From contig CAZBNB010000003.1 in assembly GCA_964493245.1 (NCBI GenBank), positions 62,001 through 126,000 of the forward strand: 64,000 nucleotides of DNA, read 5' to 3'. The DNA comes from CAZBNB01 sp964493245 (GTDB lineage Bacteria; Pseudomonadota; Gammaproteobacteria; Legionellales; Legionellaceae). The notes under the pieces were generated by a model. It made no database searches. It was not told where the DNA came from and saw only the letters and a program-made list of their open reading frames with translations. Made by a program: the position numbers and the translations under genes. Below are positions 1-8,236 of the stretch, piece by piece. Position 1 is the first letter of the stretch. Every line of letters begins with the position of its first letter.

Positions 1-201
1 GCAGAATCTGTTTTGCGAATATTAGGAGAGGATCTGAATATTCCAGTAGAATGTCAGTTTGTGCGCATTGGTTCTGTTCAAGAGCAGATAAAAGCTATTT
101 TTGAAGCACAGCAATGTGATTTATTGATTATGGGGAAACACTACCACGCCTTCTTCTCTAGAGAGGAACATTTTGACTGTGATATTTTGACACTGACATA
201 A
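1..201 (+). CDS. Universal stress protein family, C-terminal part (cut by window edge)
   Basis: The reading frame is open from base 1 and ends at the TAA at 199-201, so only about the last 66 residues are present and the start lies outside the window. An internal TTG at 13 is unlikely to be the true start. The segment GSVQEQIKAIFEAQQCDLLIMGKH has the pattern of the UspA C-terminal half, where a glycine and an amphipathic helix precede the D-L-I-V-M-G strand that lines the nucleotide site. The usual G-x-x-G-x9-G-S loop after that strand is not clear; the tail is short and divergent. UspA proteins are cytoplasmic stress-survival proteins. The neighbour on the left is unknown. Confidence 0.6.
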   Translation, partial: AESVLRILGEDLNIPVECQFVRIGSVQEQIKAIFEAQQCDLLIMGKHYHAFFSREEHFDCDILTLT

Positions 202-574
202 TTTTTATAATCATTCAAAGGAAATACTTGGATCTCGGAGAACGACTGGATTTGGGTGCAAATTGCGTGACACAGCGATTGATTTCAAGCCCAATAAGCT
301 AAACAATTCACAAAGATCGCTTTAAAAAAAACCAGTTCGGAGTTTTAAAAAACTTATCGAAAAGCCTTTTGGCCCTAAAAAATCTTAATAATATTGCTTT
401 TTTATGATACAATCAGACCTGATTTAATCAATTAAGTGCAGCCATGTTTTTGGGTGGCTCTTTATCATCGTTTTTTAATTTCTCAAGATGAGCCCCAAAA
501 ATCCATCTCGGTGAGCTGACGTGAGCATTTACGGTGTTTTTCGTAAATCCTGTGAATCATAAGAGAAAGCGGTC
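202..574. other. Intergenic stretch with a repeat remnant
   Basis: No gene is visible here. Bases 214-260 match the interspersed repeat seen at 36753-36800 (common core CTCGGAGAACG followed by CTGGATTTGGGTGCA-like sequence), so this is a decayed family D end. The remainder is AT-rich and holds the leader of the 1037-aa ORF. A TACAAT at about 408 could be a -10 box, but no convincing -35 accompanies it. Confidence 0.5.
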
Positions 575-3500
575 ATGAATTACTTAGAATTAACGGTTGA
601 AAATTTAATTACCACTCTGAATTTGGACGAAACGTATATGGGGTGTGATTTAATTTATATCCCAACAACTGATCTCAGCGTAGAAGCAATCAATGAACTC
701 GGACAAAAAACCGTAACAGATACTCTGAAGTCACCTAATATTGTAAGGTCACGTTATATCATAATAGGAAATACGCTTTATTACTTCAATAAAACAAAAG
801 GGTTTTTCCAAAAAAAGATAAACAAATCTGAAGACATTGCAAAAATAAAAACCAGGTTTGGCATTCAAGATGGCTCACAAACCATCATAGAATCATTATC
901 ATTAGCCGAGCTCGCGGAAATTCATAATCTGACAGGACATAGGCATTACCAGCCTGTTAAAACAGTTAATAAAAAAATACACGATTGGTTAACCTGTTTT
1001 GGTCAAGAATTGACTCAATATGACTTGGAAAATAATTTAGTTGAGATATTAATTCGAATTAGAGATTGTTTGATCACGATCCAAGAAAGATATAAAAAAA
1101 AAATACAAGCTGACAAAGCCAATGAACTGGAATACCTCTCGCTTCAAAGCTTTCCATTGTCTAGCCCAAATTATCAGAGCATTGATTATCAATCACAAAA
1201 AAGATTGATTGTTGGACGGAACGCAGATCAACTAGACAGCGAAATACACGAAGGTCAAGAAATTGCTTATTTAAGTACCAAACGCTCATTTTTATTACTT
1301 GTATTTGGCTTTAATACACAGCAAAGACTGAACCGTTTTATTCATACCATTCAAGAGTCGCCTACCGCAAATGAACAGGGTATTTTTCAAATTGAAAAGA
1401 TTACCGATTATTTCGATATCAGAAGCTTTTTGAGAATCAAGTACGATCACGAACATGTTCATAAACAGGAACAGGAACAGGAACAGGAACAGGAACAGGA
1501 ACAGGAACAGGAATTAAATTTAGCAGTTGCCATGTCTAAATATTACTTAGATATGACAAAAAATACCGAACTATTTATAGTTTTCCTCGAGCGATCACAA
1601 GCAAATGGTTACTTACAAGAAGATTTATCTATTTTACTCGCAAATCCAACTTTCACTTTAGAAAAAAGTACTTTTTACAACATATTGAAAACTTTAAAAA
1701 GCAAAGAGAAAACACCACCATCACAAAGCACAACGATAAAAAAAGAGCGATATTTACATAGAAATCAATATTTTCAAACTATTAGAAACATATTTATTAT
1801 CAACACATTAGATCTTATTTTGCCGCAAATTAAATCGTTTGTAGACTTAGAGTATTTACTTGTTTGCTTAAGCGAACATTATACTGAAGAGTCAATGGAT
1901 GCTGTGCTTTTGGTACCGCTATTTAAAAAACTGAATGATCACAATCTATTGATATACGTTCAGTCTATGAGCCATTTTTTCAATATTTTTCCTTATTTTG
2001 TCAGTGATGGACAGCTTGCATTATTGGAACAAATGAAAACAACATCATTGGGATATCAGTTTTCTCAAAAAGACGTGTATCTCAACATCAGCGAACAATT
2101 TTATCGTGAAAACAATAAATTCCACTCCCAAATGCAAGCATTTTTGAATTGCTTTCCAGTAAACTGTCACCCCCACATTATTCAGCACATCTACAATATG
2201 ATTCTCAAAGAGGCCTATCATGGCGAGATTAGTTTTGTAAGAATGGAAGCAGCGGCTCCTATAGAAGCAATGAATCAAAATTTTGATCATAAAGAAGTTA
2301 TGATATGGCAATACGATGGTATAAAAAATAGATTACATTACTATAATCAAGTCAGTAAAAAAATAAATAGAAAAATATTTAATCACAAAAATATTCATGG
2401 TGCATTTGCATTTAAATCTTCACCACTGGAAACCCGGGAAGGAGAGGATCCTATCAGTGAGTTTGAACAACTTACTATGGATGAACATTTTTTTGATTTG
2501 TGTTTGCAAGAATATTCTGTGATTATCGTTATTTTAAATGAAAAACTATTTTATGCTCAAAAAAATCTCGCTTATGGTTATATCGAATATCACGAAATAC
2601 CAACGGGTGTAGGTAGTATCGGCAATCAATTAAAACAATGTTTCGCGATGTTAGCTCCTGGCGAGGCTCGTTTTGTGGTTGCCAATGAATTAGGCTTATT
2701 GAATCAAGCGACTGGTCTTTGTATTCACAATATTCGTAGTATCGATGCATTTCGCGATTATCAAAAAGAAGTCGATTTTAACCTACAACCGCTTGAAGAA
2801 GTGGATAGCATCACTGAATATTCTACAATGTTTGGTGCCGGTGAAACGATTTACACCTCAGAAACAACCTGCTACTTTGATGAAGGCCAATACTTAGAAC
2901 AACGATTTGTTGAAGAAACAACCATTACTCAGTATCGTTGCGATCCTATTTTGCCGCAAAAAACATCTACTTTTAGGGAAATCGATAAAGAGCTGCGCCC
3001 TATCCAAAATCAGTATTATATAGAAACCACCATTCCTTCTTATACACTCAGAGCTGTCATCGAAAAACAACCAAGCTTAGGTGATTTTGTCAATGGAACT
3101 GGCTTAATCAATGAATATTCATATGCGAGGACTCATAAGCAGATCAATATCGCTGATTTATCGAGTATTTCCTTTAAAGCCAGCCTCGTGGACAATCAAA
3201 ATACGTTCAATGCTCTCAATGCATGGATAGATATGCTCGAGGCAAAGGAAATACAAAAAGCCGAACATTTTCTCATACAAAGTTACTTAACAGATAAAAC
3301 AGAATTTGAATCAAAATATCCAAAAGTTTGTTACAAAGACACCTTAATGTCTAACCAATACATGGTGATGTTTAAAAAATTGAATGGCTCTGAGCTCATG
3401 AACTTATACACTAAACATCTCTCAGAAATAGAAAAGCAACCTAGTGCTCTAGAAATAACAACAGCTAAAATGCAACAAAAACGCGCTGACGTCGCAAGAA

Positions 3501-3688
3501 ATAAACCGAGTATCAGTCAGAGAGACAAAAAAAGTATTACCACATTGACAGAAATGAATGTCGCAAAACGAAGAAGAGCTGAAGAGAAAGCAGCAGAGGA
3601 TCAGAAGCTTACACAAGAATCTTCAGACAACAATGCCAGTAAGATGGATGAGGTTATTGTCTCTGCTCCGTTTCCTTTTATCTGGTGA
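575..3688 (+). CDS. Large hypothetical protein, candidate secreted effector (1037 aa)
   Basis: I do not recognise a named family. The ATG follows an AGAGAAAG-like ribosome site. The protein is hydrophilic with no signal peptide or membrane segment. Residues 298-313 are eight Gln-Glu dipeptides encoded by a perfect CAGGAA hexamer array, preceded by a His/Glu-rich stretch. The C-terminal region (about 960-1025) is Lys/Arg/Glu-rich and likely helical, with RRRAEEKAAED, and the protein ends in the hydrophobic FPFIW. Large soluble proteins with a Glu-rich stretch near the C-terminus are typical of Dot/Icm substrates in Legionella and Coxiella; that reading is inference only. The gene is AT-richer than the flanking biosynthetic genes and has repeat remnants on both sides (214-260 and 3690-3833), which fits an acquired locus. 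Confidence 0.55.
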   Translation: MNYLELTVENLITTLNLDETYMGCDLIYIPTTDLSVEAINELGQKTVTDTLKSPNIVRSRYIIIGNTLYYFNKTKGFFQKKINKSEDIAKIKTRFGIQDGSQTIIESLSLAELAEIHNLTGHRHYQPVKTVNKKIHDWLTCFGQELTQYDLENNLVEILIRIRDCLITIQERYKKKIQADKANELEYLSLQSFPLSSPNYQSIDYQSQKRLIVGRNADQLDSEIHEGQEIAYLSTKRSFLLLVFGFNTQQRLNRFIHTIQESPTANEQGIFQIEKITDYFDIRSFLRIKYDHEHVHKQEQEQEQEQEQEQEQELNLAVAMSKYYLDMTKNTELFIVFLERSQANGYLQEDLSILLANPTFTLEKSTFYNILKTLKSKEKTPPSQSTTIKKERYLHRNQYFQTIRNIFIINTLDLILPQIKSFVDLEYLLVCLSEHYTEESMDAVLLVPLFKKLNDHNLLIYVQSMSHFFNIFPYFVSDGQLALLEQMKTTSLGYQFSQKDVYLNISEQFYRENNKFHSQMQAFLNCFPVNCHPHIIQHIYNMILKEAYHGEISFVRMEAAAPIEAMNQNFDHKEVMIWQYDGIKNRLHYYNQVSKKINRKIFNHKNIHGAFAFKSSPLETREGEDPISEFEQLTMDEHFFDLCLQEYSVIIVILNEKLFYAQKNLAYGYIEYHEIPTGVGSIGNQLKQCFAMLAPGEARFVVANELGLLNQATGLCIHNIRSIDAFRDYQKEVDFNLQPLEEVDSITEYSTMFGAGETIYTSETTCYFDEGQYLEQRFVEETTITQYRCDPILPQKTSTFREIDKELRPIQNQYYIETTIPSYTLRAVIEKQPSLGDFVNGTGLINEYSYARTHKQINIADLSSISFKASLVDNQNTFNALNAWIDMLEAKEIQKAEHFLIQSYLTDKTEFESKYPKVCYKDTLMSNQYMVMFKKLNGSELMNLYTKHLSEIEKQPSALEITTAKMQQKRADVARNKPSISQRDKKSITTLTEMNVAKRRRAEEKAAEDQKLTQESSDNNASKMDEVIVSAPFPFIW
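1466..1513 (+). repeat. Perfect CAGGAA hexamer array (8 units) coding for (Gln-Glu)8
   Basis: Eight uninterrupted CAGGAA copies within the 1037-aa ORF. Because the unit is 6 bp, copy-number change by slippage adds or removes QE pairs without shifting the frame. Confidence 0.9.
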
Positions 3689-3689
3689 T

Positions 3690-3833
3690 ATTTATAAAAA
3701 AAAACATCGAGGTCAAAGCGAGTTTTATTTTAAATGAGAGCGTTTAGATAATTAAATGACCGAATTAAAAATAAAATCCAACGAAGAGCTCGGTGTTTTG
3801 CTAACCATTCCCTGGTGCGGAGTAAACACACTT
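3690..3833. repeat. Diverged copy of the CAGGACTTACGC palindromic element plus an end of family D
   Basis: Bases 3708-3799 align along most of their length with the reverse complement of 24440-24530: shared blocks include GCGTTTAGAT, AAATGACCGA and AAAATCCAACGAAGAG. Directly after it, 3801-3833 (ATTCCCTGGTGCGGAGTAAAC) resembles the right end of the element at 21246-21280 (GTTCCTTCGTGCGGAGTAAAT). It is a composite of two repeat families. Confidence 0.65.
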
Positions 3834-3834
3834 G

Positions 3835-3866
3835 AAAATAAAACCGCAGTCCTATGACTGCGGTTT
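3835..3866 (-). terminator. Rho-independent terminator for the Cys-rich lipoprotein gene
   Basis: Perfect 11-bp stem AAACCGCAGTC / GACTGCGGTTT (3841-3851 and 3856-3866) with a 4-base loop. Read on the minus strand it is followed by TATTTTC, giving the U-rich tail, and it starts 25 bases past the stop of the 3892-4080 gene. Confidence 0.8.
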
Positions 3867-3891
3867 GTATGCAGATGTATCTTCAGGAAAA

Positions 3892-4080
3892 TCAATACCA
3901 ACCACTGTAGGTATAGCTGGCATCATAGCCACACGTACTGCAAGTGCTACACGTATTACATGTGTTGCAAGAAGAGCAGCCTTTGGTTGACACGTAACTT
4001 GGGCCTACGTTGCATATATCATTTGTACAACATCCGACTAGACCCACTGCCAGTACCATTGCTAATAAAATCTGTTTCAT
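3892..4080 (-). CDS. Small Cys-rich lipoprotein (62 aa)
   Basis: The N-terminus MKQILLAMVLAVGLVGC is a lipoprotein signal with lipobox LVGC, so the mature protein begins at Cys17 and is membrane-anchored. Mature residues about 34-51 are a Cys-x-x-Cys ladder (CSSCNTCNTCSTCSTCG) encoded by near-repeats of 9 bp, followed by a Tyr-rich end. A good Shine-Dalgarno (AAGGATG) precedes the ATG and a clear terminator follows, so this is a real monocistronic gene. The regularly spaced cysteines suggest metal binding or disulfide stacking at the cell surface; no function is known to me. It lies downstream of and converges with the 1037-aa ORF. Confidence 0.75.
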   Translation of the reverse strand: MKQILLAMVLAVGLVGCCTNDICNVGPSYVSTKGCSSCNTCNTCSTCSTCGYDASYTYSGWY

Positions 4081-4133
4081 AATGACATCCTTGTAATTTT
4101 TCTCATGTACGCATTTAAATTATACTTCATGAA

Positions 4134-4781
4134 TTAAAAATTTACAAAGAGGTTCGCTTTTGATGCAAGATAATCTACTCGGGCTAACAACGGAAAAGGC
4201 ATTTTCATCTGCAAGGTATCGATGTTTTCTTCTAAGCACAACATTTGCTTATCTAAACAATTTGCAATCCAACCTGCGCACGCAATCTGATGATGTTGCA
4301 ATGCTGTCATGGTTAATAAAGCATGATTAATACATCCCAAACGCATACCCACAACTAAAATCACGGGAATTTGTGTGCGTTGCAGCACATCTATCCAGGT
4401 ATATTGATCATTCAGTGGCACCATTAATCCGCCTGCACCTTCAATCAGCAAATAATCATACGTCTCCCATGTCTTCCGTTGACAAAAAGCCACAATGTCT
4501 TCTAAACAAATCATCTCTCCGACGGATTGTGCAGCAAGGTGAGGCGAAACGGGTAATGTGAATGACCAAGGACAAATCAAATGTTGATTCTCTCCCTGAG
4601 CCGCTTGCAGTCGCATTACATCGCCACTGACGAGTTTTTCATCAATTGTCTCACAACCACTGGCAACTGGTTTTAATGCCATCACGGTATGCTGGCGCGC
4701 TTGTAGAGCATGTATCAGCGCGCATGTCACCTGCGTTTTACCACAATCCGTGTCTGTACCTATAATAAAATAAGGCTTCAT
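4134..4781 (-). CDS. bioD: Dethiobiotin synthetase BioD
   Basis: BioD closes the ureido ring of dethiobiotin from 7,8-diaminopelargonate, CO2 and ATP in the cytoplasm. Residues 8-16 are the P-loop variant GTDTDCGKT, followed by KPVASG at about 41-46 and IEGAGGLMVPL at about 112-122, all BioD hallmarks. The 215-aa length is normal. Its ATG at 4781 overlaps the bioH stop (ATGA), so it is translationally coupled and last in the guaA-bioF-bioH-bioD run. Confidence 0.93.
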   Translation of the reverse strand: MKPYFIIGTDTDCGKTQVTCALIHALQARQHTVMALKPVASGCETIDEKLVSGDVMRLQAAQGENQHLICPWSFTLPVSPHLAAQSVGEMICLEDIVAFCQRKTWETYDYLLIEGAGGLMVPLNDQYTWIDVLQRTQIPVILVVGMRLGCINHALLTMTALQHHQIACAGWIANCLDKQMLCLEENIDTLQMKMPFPLLARVDYLASKANLFVNF

Positions 4782-5497
4782 AAAAAATCTCTTAAACAGG
4801 TGATAAACGCATCTTTATGCGACACAAATGGAATGTGTGCTGCTTTATCTAATAAAACATAATTAAAAAAAGGGTAATTTTGTTGCATTGTTTTCATGGT
4901 TGAATAAGGTACCACCGCATCTAAACGACCAAAAATATAAGTGGTTGGCATCATTAATGCAGATAATTGAGAGCGTAAATCCCACTCGTTCAGTATTTCT
5001 AAACCGTATTGCAAACCTTGATGACTGGCATAGGTCTCTCGCATCAGCGGCTTACACACTTGCCCCTGTAATTGTGCGCGCATAAACTGTTGCCGTGTGC
5101 GTATTGGATTTTCTAAAAAGCGCTGATAAAAATCATTAAAAACCCCAGTCTCTACACCAGGCCAATCGGTTGTAGAGGTAAAACGCGGCGTAGAGGCAAT
5201 ATTAATCATTTTTTGTATGCGATCCGGGGCTTCTAATGCCAAACGCGTCGCCATTAAACCACCCATTGACCAACCGATGAGTGTGCATTGAGCAGGTAAT
5301 TGGGTCAGAAGAGATTGTTTAAATAACGCCCATGACATAAAAGGCGTTTGGCCAAAGCCGGGTAAATCGATCAAATGTAAGGTAAATTGCTCAGCAAGAT
5401 CAGAAACCCATGGTAACCAAATCTGGTGATCAAATCCCCAGCCATGGAATAACACCAGTGATGGCCCCGAACCCATTGTTTGCATTGAAACCGACAT
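4778..5497 (-). CDS. bioH: Pimeloyl-ACP methyl ester carboxylesterase BioH
   Basis: An alpha/beta hydrolase that removes the methyl group from pimeloyl-ACP methyl ester, freeing pimeloyl-ACP for BioF. The nucleophile elbow GWSMGG, acid FGRLDAVVP and His in KAAHIPFVSH are all present, as is the oxyanion segment LFHGWGFDHQIW. I take the ATG at 5497 (MSVSMQTMG, 239 aa), which has a GAGGA site 5 bases upstream and lies 7 bases after the bioF stop; the longer frame to 5545 would run into bioF. Gene order F-H-D without bioC is notable, since the methyl group BioH removes is added by BioC. Confidence 0.92.
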   Translation of the reverse strand: MSVSMQTMGSGPSLVLFHGWGFDHQIWLPWVSDLAEQFTLHLIDLPGFGQTPFMSWALFKQSLLTQLPAQCTLIGWSMGGLMATRLALEAPDRIQKMINIASTPRFTSTTDWPGVETGVFNDFYQRFLENPIRTRQQFMRAQLQGQVCKPLMRETYASHQGLQYGLEILNEWDLRSQLSALMMPTTYIFGRLDAVVPYSTMKTMQQNYPFFNYVLLDKAAHIPFVSHKDAFITCLRDFL

Positions 5498-5504
5498 ACT
5501 GTCC

Positions 5505-6662
5505 TCAACTACAAAATTGATGTATCGCTTGAAACAACCTATCAATATGCTCAGGTTGATGATGATAGTTCAAAATAACTCTTAATCCTGTCTCATCACG
5601 CGTGACCGTTGGCTGTCGCATGGATAAACAGATTATTTGTTGCTGCCATAAAAAATCAGTTAAGGCACTGGCACGATGAGGGCAACCTAATTGTAATTGC
5701 TGAATAGGCGTTTCTGAATCACGCCATTTTAAAGGCGATCGTTGAATTTGCGAGCGAAAATACGCAATCAACTGTTTTAACCAAGCACGTCTGTCTTCTG
5801 CGGCTCGCATCACCTCGAAGGCCTGCTGTACACCACGTGCATACGCAGGACTCATCGATGTTGAATAAATCGCAGGACGTGTTTGCAATAAAGCCTCAAT
5901 CCATTCACCTTGGCCCGCTACGATCGCGCCACAAGCTCCCAGCGACTTCCCAAATGGGATCATACGCAGTGGGACTTCATCTTGTGTTAAGCCGGCATCA
6001 ACCAGTGCGCCCAAACCTTGATCGCCAAACACACCAAATGCGTGTGCCTCATCAACCAAAAATGCCGCTTGGTATGCTAATGCAAGCTGATGTATCTTGT
6101 TTAAGGGAGCATGTTGCCCGCTCATGCTAAACACACTTTCTGTCATAATAATCGGGTTTAATGGTGCTATGGTGGTTTTTAGTAGTCGGTCTATCTTCCT
6201 TTCTATATCAGCGACATTATTGTGTAAAAAGCGTTTAAAAGGGATTTGTGCTAATTTCAAACCATCATACACAGAAGCATGTACACTTTTATCTACAAAA
6301 ACCATCGGTTGTAGCATTTCAAGCAAGCTGATAATACACAAGTTAGCAACATAGCCAGATGAAAATAACACGCATCCATCTACCCGCAATGCTTCCGCAA
6401 AAGCACGCTCCAGATCCTGGTGTGCGGTATGATAGCCACACACCATCATTGAGCCACCGCTACCTATTGATTCATTGGCAAAAGCATCTTGAAAAGCATG
6501 ACGAATCGGTTGATGGGTTGATAAAGACAAATAATCGTTGCTACTAAAACTAAGCATCGCATCATGAGATGAAACAACGCGTCGTTGACGATGCAGGCCT
6601 GCGTGCTGGCGGCCTTGCTTTGCTGCAATCAATGTTTTTAAATAAGCGTTTGTCATTCCCAT
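5505..6662 (-). CDS. bioF: 8-amino-7-oxononanoate synthase BioF
   Basis: A PLP enzyme that condenses pimeloyl-ACP with L-alanine. The N-terminal FSSNDYLSLSTH, the TESVFSMSGQHAPL segment, VDEAHAFGVFG and the PLP lysine in PFGKSLGACGA are all present; 385 aa is normal. The start could be the ATG at 6662 or the ATG at 6656, the latter overlapping the guaA stop as ATGA. Either way it is coupled to guaA, an unusual partner, so biotin genes here probably ride on purine-gene transcription. Confidence 0.94.
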   Translation of the reverse strand: MGMTNAYLKTLIAAKQGRQHAGLHRQRRVVSSHDAMLSFSSNDYLSLSTHQPIRHAFQDAFANESIGSGGSMMVCGYHTAHQDLERAFAEALRVDGCVLFSSGYVANLCIISLLEMLQPMVFVDKSVHASVYDGLKLAQIPFKRFLHNNVADIERKIDRLLKTTIAPLNPIIMTESVFSMSGQHAPLNKIHQLALAYQAAFLVDEAHAFGVFGDQGLGALVDAGLTQDEVPLRMIPFGKSLGACGAIVAGQGEWIEALLQTRPAIYSTSMSPAYARGVQQAFEVMRAAEDRRAWLKQLIAYFRSQIQRSPLKWRDSETPIQQLQLGCPHRASALTDFLWQQQIICLSMRQPTVTRDETGLRVILNYHHQPEHIDRLFQAIHQFCS

Positions 6663-8224
6663 TCAATCGTTGCGGGTGGTTTTCCAGAAATATCGTAGGT
6701 CACACGAGACACACCTTTCACTTCATTAATGATTCGATTTGACACCAAACCTAAAAAATCCCAAGGTAAGTGCGACCAGTGTGCTGTCATAAAGTCGATG
6801 GTTTCAACCACCCTTAATGCAATCACATAACCATATTGTCGACCATCTCCCATGACACCGACGCTTTTGATCGGTAAGAAAACAGCAAAAGCTTGGCTAA
6901 CTTGGCGATATAAATCTGCTTTATGCAATTCTTCAATAAAAATCGCATCAGCTTGGCGTAACATATTGGCAAAATCTAAATTGATTTCACCCAAAATACG
7001 CACACCTAACCCAGGGCCGGGAAAAGGATGTCGGTAAATCATTGCTTCCGGTAAACCCAACTCTACGCCAATACGACGCACTTCATCTTTAAAAAGCGCT
7101 CTTAAAGGCTCAAGCAATTTTAATTGCAATGTATCCGGTAAGCCACCAACATTGTGGTGTGATTTAATGACCTCGGTTACGCCTTGTATCGATGCGGCTG
7201 CAGACTCAATCACATCTGAATAAATAGTCCCTTGTGCAAGCCATTTGACATCGGGTAACGCTTGCGCCTTTTCCTCAAAGATTTCGATAAAAACACGCCC
7301 GATGGTTTTACGCTTTTCTTCTGGGCATGTTAAACCTTTAAGCGCACGCATAAAGCATTCCGTCGCATCTACCCAAATAATATGCATATCTGGATAGTCT
7401 TTAAACATAGCTTGCACTTGCTCTGTTTCACGTAAACGCAATAGCCCGGTATCCACAAACACACAGACCAGTTGCTCACCAATCGCTCGATGGAGTAGCA
7501 ATGCTGCAACCGATGAATCAACGCCCCCAGATAATCCTAATAGTACTTTCTCTTGGCCTACCTTTTGACGAATATCCGTAATCATTTCATCAATAATATG
7601 TGCGGGCGTCCAATTGGTATCCGCGCCACAAATATCGACTGCAAAACGTTGTAAAATCAGTAAGCCCTGTGGTGTGTGTGTCACTTCAGGATGAAACTGC
7701 AAACCGTACCATTGTTTGGCATGGTTAGCCATGCCCGCTATCGCCGTATTCCGCGTGGTACAAATCACTTCGAACTCAGGTGGCAATACGGTCACATGGT
7801 CGCCATGGCTCATCCAGACATCTAAGACTGGCTGTCCTGTTTCTTGTTTGCGATCACTTATTTGTTGCAATAAACCATTTTTTTCTTGCACCACAAGCTC
7901 GGCATGGCCGAATTCGCGTAGATCAGATGGCGTAACCAAACCACCGAGCTGTGCAGCCATGGTTTGCATACCATAACAAATACCTAAGAGCGGTACACCG
8001 GTATGAAACAACCAATCGGGCGCGCGTGGAGTTTCAGCCAATGTAACAGTCGCAGGGCCTCCGGACAAAATAACACCACAAGGCTTTAACGCAGCAAATT
8101 GTGACATTTTGATATGATAAGGATGAATTTCGCAATAAACACCCAGCTCCCTTAATCGCCTGGCAATTAATTGAGTGTATTGTGAACCAAAATCAAGAAT
8201 GAGAATAAATTGATGATGTTCCAT
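6653..8224 (-). CDS. guaA: GMP synthase (glutamine-hydrolysing)
   Basis: Converts XMP to GMP with ATP and glutamine. The order is an N-terminal class I amidotransferase with nucleophile Cys in LLGICYGMQ (about residue 83) and His in QFHPEVTHT, then the ATP-pyrophosphatase domain with P-loop GLSGGVDSS, then the dimerisation domain ending PPATIEWE as in nearly all GuaA proteins. 523 aa is normal. It follows guaB by 12 bases, giving the classic guaBA operon, extended here by bioFHD. Confidence 0.97.
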   Translation of the reverse strand: MEHHQFILILDFGSQYTQLIARRLRELGVYCEIHPYHIKMSQFAALKPCGVILSGGPATVTLAETPRAPDWLFHTGVPLLGICYGMQTMAAQLGGLVTPSDLREFGHAELVVQEKNGLLQQISDRKQETGQPVLDVWMSHGDHVTVLPPEFEVICTTRNTAIAGMANHAKQWYGLQFHPEVTHTPQGLLILQRFAVDICGADTNWTPAHIIDEMITDIRQKVGQEKVLLGLSGGVDSSVAALLLHRAIGEQLVCVFVDTGLLRLRETEQVQAMFKDYPDMHIIWVDATECFMRALKGLTCPEEKRKTIGRVFIEIFEEKAQALPDVKWLAQGTIYSDVIESAAASIQGVTEVIKSHHNVGGLPDTLQLKLLEPLRALFKDEVRRIGVELGLPEAMIYRHPFPGPGLGVRILGEINLDFANMLRQADAIFIEELHKADLYRQVSQAFAVFLPIKSVGVMGDGRQYGYVIALRVVETIDFMTAHWSHLPWDFLGLVSNRIINEVKGVSRVTYDISGKPPATIEWE

Positions 8225-8236
8225 GTGTGTTAATAC

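Noticed and set aside
1466..1513. CAGGAA array as a regulatory repeat
   Set aside because: It is inside a long open frame and codes for Gln-Glu throughout.
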